This document shows, piece after piece, positions 55,926-64,000 of a stretch of DNA of 64,000 nucleotides. The notes below the pieces were generated by a model that was not told the DNA's origin, made no database searches, and saw only the letters and a list, made by a program, of their open reading frames with translations. The stretch is taken from positions 182,501-246,500 of the forward strand of contig CAUYUJ010021048.1 of assembly GCA_963575745.1 (NCBI GenBank), given 5' to 3'. This DNA comes from Prorocentrum cordatum. Taxonomy: Eukaryota; Sar; Dinophyceae; Prorocentrales; Prorocentraceae. A program made the position numbers and the translations under genes. Within the stretch, counting starts at the first letter, position 1. Every line of letters starts with the position of its first letter.

Positions 55926-58387
55926 TCCCCCTCCTCTCGGGGATGGACAGAAACCCCTGTAGCAAAACGCCCTTTTGGTGAAAATTGCCAAGGGCACTCC
56001 ACGTGCGCACGGCACCGCATTCCGAGTAGACCCCACCGGGGTAGCAAATCTACGTTCAAAAACAACCGAATGTACCTGGCGAAACGCACGCCGACTAGCA
56101 AAACCGACTGCGGACTGCACCGGTACACTCGACTGCCAATGTCGAGTGAACCTGTGCAGAGATTTCCTCAGTCGACTTGTCAGGGGGGGGGGCGTTCTGT
56201 CAATGCCCGACACTCCGACGCCCCTCCCGCGCCGCCAGCGCCGCTCACCAGCAGCTCTGGCCCAGACTGCCACGCGAGACGCGCGCGATTACCTACGCGC
56301 CCCTGCGGGCGACTCGTCGCCATCCCTCCTAATCCGAATCCTGCCCCCCCCCCATTCCTTCGAACTCCCCGACCTCTTCCGCAGCGCGTTCCGACCAGGA
56401 CGTCGGGGCGGACCCTCCCTGGCGTTGCCCCTCCCACGCCGCCGGCGCGCCGGTGCCGCCGGGCGGCCGCCTGCGTAGACGGGCTGCCCCTCCGCCGCGC
56501 CGCGCGACGCGGCGCCGCCGGCCTCGCTCCAATGGCAGAATTTTTCCCACGCAAGATCTCTGACCGCCTCGTCGTCAAGCGCTGTAAATGTGAATAGATA
56601 TGTGTATATAGATATATGTGTCTTATGTATAGAAACATACGTATGTATGGTTATACATCTATGCAAGACTTGAGGCTCGCTGCGCTTCGCTTTTATGTAC
56701 TGGAATAGTGCGCCGTGTGCGAGGCGAGGGGGGGAGGACAAACGAGCATATTGGGCCGAAACGCAGCCATGTGTGGAGGCAAAGGGGGCTGCGAGAAGCG
56801 GCAAAGCACGTGGGGTGGTGGAGGAGGTGTGCGCGGTTCGACGACGGCGACGACGACGTTGTCGTCGTCGCCGTCGTCGGTGATCTTGACGAGCTCTTAG
56901 GCCTTCTGGAACCGCTCTTTGGGGCGTTTCAACCGTTTTCGGCCCGCAGCAACGGATGATGAGAGCGGCGATCGTGACATTGTGAAGAACAAGTAGGGAT
57001 ATAGTAATGATGCAGTAGTGGTGGTGCCGACGGGCACGGGGGAAATGGTGGGTTCGGGAGCTAATTTGGGGCGCGGGCTGGAGGGGGGGGGGGGGGGCAA
57101 GTGACGGGGCCTTCGGTTCGGAAGACCAGGGTCACCAAGGCCGGATGATGATAATGATGACGGCGCCGCTTGCGAAAGGAAGGATGTTTTTTTGAAGGGG
57201 CATGAGGGCGTGCGGTGAACGTCTGGGGTGGTCGGGGAGCCTAGTGGGTTGTTTGCGGGGCTCTGAAACTTTAGGGGGGCTGCTGGGCGGTTTGTCTGGC
57301 GGTGGGATGGCTCTGGAACTCAAAAGCTCTCGGATGTCCTGTTGGGGAAGATGGAGGACTCGGAAGACTGCAATGTGAGGCGTTTGGGGGCTTCGTGAAG
57401 GTTTGGGTGAGGTCTTTTTTGCGGTGGGGGCGTGTTCGGGGCTGCGTGTGCGTTTCTCGGGTTGTCTTTAGGGAACGATGGAGCGTTCGGAGGCCCGTCG
57501 TCGGCGCGGGGCTCGGGGGCTCGGAAAATGACGGGGAGGGCTTCGAGAAGGGGAGTTTCCAGGGGCGAGCGACGACAATGAGCGAGGCACCGTTCAGAAG
57601 GTCTTTGGATTGACGCGGGGGGTGGTCCGGCTGGCTCGGAGGGTCGAAGAATGGCCCCTGGACCAATCCACTGGTGTTTTTCGGCTAGATTTGCGAAGGG
57701 GTACAGGCGTGGCCTTGGGAACCTCGCATGGGCCCACTAAAGCGCGACGACGTCGAAAACGATCCCCGAGCTTCGGTTCCTCATTTGTCATCGACGCGGG
57801 GCGAGAGCGACGTGCACCTGGGCGTCGAAAGCATTTTGAATCCCCCGTCTTACGCCCCTCCCCACAGTGAATACCACGTCGGAATGTCTGAGAATGGCCG
57901 ATGCCAGCGAGCTGCACAGAAACAGCGCCCCGTTCAGGCAGCAGCTACCCCTGTTGCGGATTTTTCTTCTGCGTCTGTAACGGCAGGCGGACGGCGCGAT
58001 CGTGATGATACTTGCGGGCCCGACAGCGATGGCGAATCTTATGTTCCATCCGTTTTTGTTTGGATTCACCTGTCGCTGTCGCCGCTACTTCCGCATGCCC
58101 CGTCGAGCGGCCCGAAGCGACTGCGAGCGCGCAGCAGTCAGCCCAGTGCGGGCGCCCCACGGCTGCTGGCGAGGTCGGCGCCGCAAGCAGCGGAGCTGCC
58201 GGTGCGCGCGAATGGCATCCGTCTCTCGGGTCGTCGGGGGGCCCAGTCTTGAGCCCCGACCCCTCGGCAGCCAGCGGCCCGCCTGCGCTGGTCTTTCCAG
58301 GGGGGGGCGCCTCTCGCAGCGCAAGAGAGCGCTTGCAAGGACGTGCGCCGAGGCGACTTGGGACGGAAGGATGCACTACAGCAGAGC
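55926..58387. other. No gene recognised
   Basis: Mostly GC-rich with open frames on both strands and no motifs. 56595-56690 is TA/TG-rich (ATATGTGTATATAGATATAT). 56838-56885 has GACGACGACG/GTCGTCGTC, an inverted GAC repeat. A poly-G run lies at 57083-57098. 57980-58387 may be the 3' region of the DIRS-like element. Confidence 0.4.
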
Positions 58388-58746
58388 AACTCTTTTTTCG
58401 CATTGCAGGGGGCTCGTTCCAACGAAAGCCTCGTGTCGCCCTGGCCAAAGGCTAGAGCTAAATGGCGTCTCTCACTCCTCCCAGGGCGGGGGGGCGGGGG
58501 CCGAAGACAGGCTGTGGAAGGGGGTGGGGCCAAGCGAGAGAAAAAAACATCAGGCGCAAAACTTCCTGGATCTTGAAGCAGGTGCGTTGGGTCTCCGCCA
58601 TCGCCGAATTCAAACAGCTCCATCTCAAACCGCTCAAGAACATATAGGGCAACTCTTTGTTCACATTGCAGGGGGCTCATTCCAACGAAAGCCTCGCGTC
58701 GTCCTGGCCAAAGGCTAGAGTCAAATGGCATCTCTCACTCCTCCCC
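58388..58746. repeat. Two direct copies of a 95-bp segment, 263 bp apart
   Basis: 58388-58483 and 58651-58746 are about 90% identical (CATTGCAGGGGGCTC, TTCCAACGAAAGCCTCG, CTGGCCAAAGGCTAGAG, CTCTCACTCCTCCC). They lie just 3' of the DIRS-like element's coding part (minus strand) and could belong to its terminal repeats. Confidence 0.8.
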
Positions 58747-59486
58747 GAGTCTCCCGAATTCGGGAGTTCACTAGGGTTGGGAAGAGGGGGGGGGTTTCCG
58801 ATTGTATCGAAGACGGGCAACGCCGTCAGGGCCCTGACTATGCAGTGCGCCAGCGCTGGAGGACACGCGGCTGCGGGGCGGGTGCGAGCGCCCCCTTCCA
58901 ACTGGAAACGAGGGCGACCCGAGCGAGAGCACAGACCACCCCGCCCCCGGCACCGCCTACAGAGATCCACGAGATCATCCTTTACAGCATGGCAGAACAG
59001 CAAATGAGTTGGCCTCTTACACTGAGCTTTGAATTTGCATCAGTCTAAATCGACCAGGCTGACACATGGCAGGTGCGAGAGCGCTTGCACTTCGGGCGCG
59101 TGCCAAAGCCGAGAGGCGAGCGGGTGGTCAAGCACAGCAAGTATCTTGAGCTGATGGAACAGAGCGAACAAACCTATAGCGGCACGGGCACTGGCATTTC
59201 CTGTATCGAGCTTCAGGGCGTCTGGCACACAGAGGCAGGTCTTGGGCAACCCCCAAGGCTGGTGTTGCGAGCGAGCACGAGCGATCGAAAAGGTTCGACA
59301 GGGCGGCGCAAGCGTGGCAGCTGAGACGAAGCCTCGTCGCGCCTCGCGTCTGATGGCGGCAAGCACTGCATTGCCGGTGAGGTCTTGCCAGACTGGATCG
59401 TGAGCAATGTCCCAGCTGCGACACCTAAGCCCTAGCTTCTCGCCAGCGCGCGAGATGCACCTGCTGCCCGCAAAGAGATCTGCCAC
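58677..59486 (-). pseudogene. DIRS-like element: DNA methyltransferase-like domain
   Basis: The minus strand reads 'ADLFAGSRCISRAGEKLG' (SAM-binding motif I, DLFAG), 'SWDIAHDPVWQDLTG', then 'ATLAPPCRTFSIARAR' (the PC motif with the catalytic Cys in context of cytosine-5 methylases). Further on are 'ALKLDTGNASARAAIG' and 'LAVLDHPLASRLWHAPEV'. The last stands where retroelement methylases have ENP, so Glu and Asn are both changed. After a frame break near 59030, 'CRRCRGRGGLCSRSGRPRFQ' fits the C-terminal part (GRPH.QL type). Cytosine methyltransferases captured by dinoflagellate retrotransposons are established (de Mendoza and colleagues, 2018). This copy is probably inactive. DIRS elements elsewhere carry an adenine-type methylase; the motif order here looks more cytosine-like, but that is not settled. 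Confidence 0.65.
58751..58766. repeat. 16-bp perfect palindrome
   Basis: CTCCCGAATTCGGGAG, just inside the 3' part of the methyltransferase region. Confidence 0.7.
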
Positions 59487-59554
59487 ATAGCGTCATTTAA
59501 GCTTACAGCGCTGGGCAATGAGGTGCTTTTCGCGGCCGCCCCGACAAGCATTCA

Positions 59555-60559
59555 TCAACTTCCCGTGCGAGCCTGCCATGTCGTGCAACGAAATGGGCGG
59601 GCTAGACCCAGCATTATCTGCATGAGGTGGGCCTCGCACGCTTCGCGCAGGCGCCTCTGGCCATCTCGGAAGCGCTCGTATTCGGCGCTCAGGCGACTGC
59701 AGTTCTCGCAGCGGTGCATGCTTCGGGCCTGCGCCCAACATCCGCGCCCCCGAATCTCCTCAAGCGCGCGGGCGCGGCGGCTCACGTCGATGCTCGCGCC
59801 TGAGTGGCGCGGCTGGTACGGCGTGATCTTCCCCGCGCCCACCTCGGCTGCGGCCACCTGGACTGCCTCCGAGAGCCAGGTAGGTGAACGGCCACAGCTT
59901 CGACGCGTCGCCTCGGTCTCTGAGCTGAGCGAAGAGCAGGCCCAGGCCGCGCAAGTAGCTCGAGTCCAGTGCAGGCAGCCCTCGTCGCAACGGTTCGTCT
60001 TGCTTGGCCTGCCCTCCTCTTCCGACTGCGCCAGGGGGCTCCAGCTGCCCACCGTCGCGCGCGGAGGAAGGGCGAGGTCGCACTTCCGCGCCGCCAGCAA
60101 GGAAGAGGGCCGCGAGTAGGCTGAGGGGCCGACCGCCACGAACAGGGCCATGAGCGGCAGTCGCCTGTCCCCCAGGCGCCGCATCACGGCCGCCCAAGCA
60201 GCCAGAAGCAATGCGCGCCTCGCGCGGGAGGGCGGGGGCCGCCCCCAGGCCTTCAGGGCGCGCCAGGTCCGCGGCAGCGACCGACCCCCGCGGCGGCCAA
60301 AGGCAGGGTGCCTGTCCAACTGGGCAACCCCTGTCTGGCCCCCCAGACAGCTCTGCTCCCCCGACAAGTGCATCACGATGAAGTGGTCGCACACCAAGCA
60401 ACCCACCTGCTCGTCCGAAGCCTTCGCCAGCTTCTCGTCGGTCAGGCCGGCATGCGCGCAGAAGCGATCGAGATATTTGGAGCGACACTCCTGCGCCCCG
60501 CGGGCCACAGCCAGCCGCTCCAGAAGCGCTGGGCCGCCTGCGGCACTCTCGATGACCAT
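59555..60559 (-). pseudogene. DIRS-like element: tyrosine recombinase
   Basis: An open minus-strand frame of about 334 codons. The N-terminal half is helical ('CRSKYLDRFCAHAGL', 'DEQVGCLVCDHFIVMHLSG'). The catalytic half has 'VGPSAYSRPSSLLAARKCDL' (Arg I context), 'ITPYQPRHSGASID' (the box II RHSG motif of DIRS-type recombinases) and 'GRGCWAQARSMHRCENCSRL'. The last is the W.....RY.K region, where the nucleophilic Tyr is replaced by Cys (codon TGC near 59710). The recombinase inserts the circular DNA copy in DIRS elements without making a target duplication. Loss of the Tyr would abolish strand cleavage. It lies between RNase H (upstream) and the methylase-like region (downstream), same strand. 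Confidence 0.8.
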
Positions 60560-60796
60560 GTCGGCGTAGAGGGCAGCGCGCCGCCGGCGGCGGCAGTCCT
60601 GGCGGCCCCGCCTTCGCGGGGGCCCGCGGCAGCAGCAGCGGGCGGGCCCGCGTGGCCGAGACTCTTCAATTGGGAATCGATGGGTTCTTCAGGCAAAGAA
60701 GGAAGGCGAGCTAGCTGATCTTTTGAGCTAAGAGGCCCACGGGGGTGGCCAGGCGAGGCCATCGCGGTGACCTAACCAGCTGATCCAGGACATCGG

Positions 60797-61539
60797 TTAA
60801 CAATGCAAACGAAACTTCTGTTCTCGGCTATCCGCATCACTCCGATTAACCCCCGAAGGGGCCCGCCTGAAATAGGGGGCGATGCCGAGGGCGAGGGCGC
60901 GCGCATGAAACTTTCGAACCTGGACTAACAGCTTGGAATCCTGCCTCCTTGAGCGAGCCAAAGCGAGAACAACGGCAATATTGCCACACAAGAGAAGCTG
61001 TCTGATACAGGTCCCGCGTCTGGAGCGAGCCGGCCTCGGAATGGCTTCCAAAAGGGCCCGGGCCTCCAACGCTAAGATCCCCTCCTCAAGAACCCAGGCT
61101 CCGTTCTGGGAGGTTTTCCACGCTGAGCCACGAAGGAGCTGCCAGGGGGCTCCACGACTTCTCCACTCGCCAGCGTCGTCACGGAAGAGGCGGGCGGAGG
61201 TGGGCGCGGACCCCCGGGCCGACTGGGGGCCATCCTCTTAAAACGAGACCGCTCGACGACACGACCGACGCGGGCCACCTGGGAGGGGCCCCAAAAACTC
61301 TGGGCAATTGCCCAACCGGCGAGACTGGCGCCAGCTTCGAGGGCGCACGGGGTCCGAGGAAGCCACCAGTCACAAACCAAAAGCAAAAGGATCCCGCGGA
61401 AGGCCTGGTGCTCTTCGATGACCTCAGGCCAAATTGGGCCCGCGTCAAAATACTGTGCCGAAATGAACTTGTAGACGGCGTGGAAAATCGAAAGTGACCC
61501 GCGCGCGGCCAGTCCGCAGAACGCACAAATCCCAATCAC
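60797..61539 (-). pseudogene. DIRS-like element: RNase H domain
   Basis: Two adjoining minus-strand frames (61539-61072, 60797-61069 in the other frame). The first has 'SIFHAVYKFISAQYFDAGPI', 'RGILLLLVCDWWLPRTPCAL' and 'EAGASLAGWAIAQSFW', where the family has a catalytic Asp (S/T-D-A-S) but here reads G-A-S. The second has 'MEARALLEAI' (Glu kept) and 'LLLCGNIAVVLALARS', where GDN is CGN (Asp lost). Then 'APYFRRAPSGVNRSDADSRE' includes the final N.SD motif. Order and spacing match DIRS-type RNase H following RT. Inactive by the missing acids. Confidence 0.75.
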
Positions 61540-61593
61540 CTTTTGAAGAGCCTGGCCGTTGCAACGTCCTCGGGCGAGCAGGCCAGTCAGTCC

Positions 61594-62885
61594 TCACTCG
61601 AGCTTCCAAAACCAGCTCGAGGCGATCCCTGAGCGAATGCGGCTGCCGCCCAGCTCAATCCCAAAGGCCTCGCCAGCGCCGCCGCGCGACTCCGACTTGT
61701 GGAGCGCCAGGCCGACTGGCTCGAACAAGTCGCCCCACTCCGACGCCACCCCCTCGCTGAGGGGCGCCCCGCCCGAGCCCGCGTAGACGCAGGCGCTGCC
61801 CGCGCTGCGCCCCGCGGCTTTCAGCGCGAACGCCTCGGCCTGGCCCTGAATCAAAGGCTGTCGTCTACCGCCGGGGGTCGCCCCCCGCAAGCTCGGGCCC
61901 CTGCAGACCCGGCCCTCGTTCGCGGCCTGGGCCAAGTAGAGGGGGCCAGGTGAGGCCCGCGGGCGGGGCCGCCAGGTGGGGCCGCGCGAGAGCGCCAGGG
62001 GGGGGGCGCCCGCTGGCAGCGGCCGAGGCCCTCCCGAACACGCACCTGGTAGAAGCGGCCCTTGACGTCCGCGGCGGCGACGCAGACGGTGAAGGCGCCC
62101 AGCAAGCGGCGGCCCTCAGACGAAGAAGGCATGGCGCCAGGCGGCAGCTCGACCTCGACACGACCGAAGCCCTCGCTGCTCAGAAGCTGCACGCCAGGCG
62201 GCGCCCTGTAGTGCCCGTTACTGCGTCTCGCATCTGTTGTCACTCGCGATGCGCAGCTCGACTTCGCCACGAAGAAGAGGCCCGCCGACTCGGCGGGCCT
62301 CGCCGCCACTCCCAGAAGTCCGCGTCTAGCAAGGTCTCGCACGAGAGTGCGATAATATTTAGGGTTCCTCCTCAGCACGGGGTCAATGTGCAGACGCGGC
62401 ATGCTGTCGAAGTCAACTGTCTCCGGCTCCAACCTCATTCGCTCGTGGTTCTCCTCCAAAAACAAGCGGCACTCGGGGCTCGCGATGTCCTCGACGAAAC
62501 GGCCGCCCAGCACATCATCGGGCAGCGAGACCTTGCCGGGCCGGTGGGAGACGAGGTTCCTCGGGGCCGAGTCCGTCTCGCACGCGGACTGCCCCCGGAG
62601 CAGCTCCTCGAGGGCTGCCTCCGCCTTCGGCATCACCTGAGGGGCTGCGGCCCGGCGCCGGTGAGCCTCGCGTAACAGGTGCTGCTGAAGCGCTGCATGC
62701 TTGTCCAGGGTGGCAGCGCCTGGACGCGGTGAAGCAGACGCGCCCTTGTAGCAAGCAAGCCAGTTAAGACTACGAAGGGCTCGGTTCACTAATTCAACCT
62801 CACTCTGTCGCCCGTGCGCCCCGCGCTGGGACCTGCGCCCCCGAACTAGGCCGCCTGGCGAAGCCGGCGGCGGCACGGGAAACAA
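61594..62885 (-). pseudogene. DIRS-like element: reverse transcriptase
   Basis: The minus-strand frame from 62885 has a basic lead, 'LEENHERMRLEPETVDFDSM' and then 'YYRTLVRDLARRGLLGVAAR'. The RT core follows: 'AGLFFVAKSSCASRVTTDAR' (fingers), 'RAPPGVQLLSSEGFGRVEVE', and motif A 'CVAAADVKGRFYQVRV'. The frame is lost near 62000. In a second frame, 61935-61594 continues 'GSACVYAGSGGAPLSEGVAS' at motif C, where the family has YVDN, followed by 'PVGLALHKSE' and 'GEAFGIELGGSRIRSG'. The first catalytic Asp is kept, the second is lost. The region 61940-62040 between frames is GC-rich and broken. Confidence 0.8.
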
Positions 62886-62892
62886 GTCTCTC

Positions 62893-64000
62893 TCAAAATC
62901 GGACGGCGGCAGCGGCGAGGCGCGGGCCGGCGCGCGCGTCGACCGCCTCCGCCTTCTTCATGGGTTGCTCCACCCCCCAGTCCTCCTTGGCCCGCCGAGT
63001 GGCGTGGCTCCTGAGGGCGGGCGCGAGCAGCTCGTCGGCGTCGCCGAGCGGGGCCAGATACTTGGCGTCGGCGAAGGGCGGCGCCCCTCCACGCTTACAC
63101 GCGCCCACGATGGCGTCGAGCCTGCGCGCGACCCCCTCGAGGCACGCGAGCCCTCCAAGATGCACCTGAGCCTCCGCAGCTCGTGGGCCACCCTGTCAGC
63201 GGGTGCGATGTTCTTGTCGCGCAAGAACTTATCGAGCCAGGCCAGCGGCGAGCCCGCCGTCCGATGCATCATCTTGCAGGGTCGAGCCTCCCTGCAGGCG
63301 CTGGTGACCCCAGTCGTAGCACGCCGACTCGTTCACCGCCTTCCTGAACTCCTTGTAGCGGTCGCCCTGATCATCCTACTCGACCCACAACGTGCGAGCG
63401 TCCTCGCCTCCAGCCTCCTCCAGCTTCGCGTTCGGCGGCGAGTCCTCGGCGCCAGCAGCACTCGGCGCGGGTCCCCCAGCGGGGGCGACCGAAGGCGGGC
63501 GGACCTCCAGGAGGCGGCTCAGCTCGGCGACGTGCCGAGCGGTCCAGTCGGCCACCTCGTGCCGTCAACTCCAGACGAGGGGCACGGCCACGGCGAAACC
63601 AGAGCGCGTCCACCCCCTCGCCCACCAAGGTCTCCTTCGTCCGCGTCGAGCCCGACTACCGGCTCCGCCAGGACCCACACCTGTCCCTCAGGCGGGGGAG
63701 TAGGCGCGCCAGCAGCACTCACCAGAGCCCCGCCCGCGCCGCCACCAGCAGCTGGAAGCGGCCACTTGCCGTGCAGTCGTGGGGCTGGGGGGCCCGCCGA
63801 GACCTGCGGGATGACCTTGGCCGCATCCACCAGGAGGCCCGAGGGGAGCTCGACCTGGGCTGGGGCGTCAGCAGCTGACTGGCCGCGCGCCGCCATCGTC
63901 TGCCTGCACTCCTCGGCCAAGGTCACCAGCTGTGCCAGCGAAGGACGGTCTCGGAAACCGTAGAGCCGGCGTCCGCCAGGTAGCGCGGCATCTCCGGCCA
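62893..64000 (-). pseudogene. DIRS-like element: gag-like N-terminal region, runs off the window
   Basis: Minus-strand frames follow one another: 63926-63519 ('PEGQVWVLAEPVVGLDADEG'), 63628-63371 (Arg/Gly-rich, then 'EDARTLWVE' in an adjoining frame), 63300-63120 ('LDKFLRDKNIAPADRVAHEL', 'RRLRCILEG') and 63165-62893 ('LDAIVGACKRGGAPPFADAK'). The elements 'VWVLAE', 'EDARTL' and 'ADRVAHELRRL' in this order are typical of the region before RT in dinoflagellate DIRS-like proteins. At least three frame breaks. The 5' end lies outside the window. Confidence 0.6.

Overview
This window looks like nuclear DNA of a dinoflagellate. The decisive sign is a full 22-nt copy of the dinoflagellate spliced leader (dinoSL) at 2375-2396 on the minus strand, plus a truncated copy 35 nt upstream of a start codon at 4581-4595. 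Other signs agree: low gene density, GC-rich DNA, interrupted genes whose introns are filled with triplet microsatellites, and decayed retroelements of types familiar from Symbiodinium, Polarella and Prorocentrum. Genus cannot be set from the sequence alone. Nothing points to a prokaryote, organelle or virus, and no rRNA, tRNA or CRISPR array was recognised.

Layout. 0.2-6.6 kb: an interrupted host-type gene (minus strand, 1066-4546) lying between two similar composite repeat blocks, with the two spliced-leader relics. 7-11.2 kb: a 5'-truncated LINE tail, then exons of an unknown minus-strand gene separated by a 1-kb (CAT)n intron. 11.25-11.7 kb: a 335-bp tandem duplication carrying a MITE-like unit. 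12.8-19.9 kb: remnants of a Ty1/copia element (RT/RNase H, and a possible gag). 20-29 kb: microsatellites, a LINE C-terminal scrap, exon-like islands, and a dispersed element with a 101-bp internal array. 29.4-31.8 kb: a run of five different minisatellites (42, 21, 10, 12 and about 33 bp). 33.6-39.7 kb: purine and pyrimidine microsatellites, a 160-bp tandem repeat, a TIR element and a composite repeat. 39.8-46.1 kb: a nearly complete LINE (zinc-finger ORF1, endonuclease, RT, RNase H, C-terminal zinc region), damaged at poly-C/poly-G runs. 46.2-56 kb: (CTC)n blocks and three more copies of the composite repeat. 58.4-64 kb: a DIRS-like tyrosine-recombinase retrotransposon (gag-like, RT, RNase H, recombinase, DNA methyltransferase-like domain) running off the right edge.

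The genes do not form an operon or pathway. Host coding potential is confined to short minus-strand exons; most recognisable protein is retroelement. Three things deserve most attention: the spliced-leader relics in and in front of the first gene; the five copies of a composite repeat that ends in (CTC)n, which may explain many of the microsatellites; and the DIRS-like element, in which four catalytic Asp/Tyr codons read GGC or TGC where the family has GAC or TAC.
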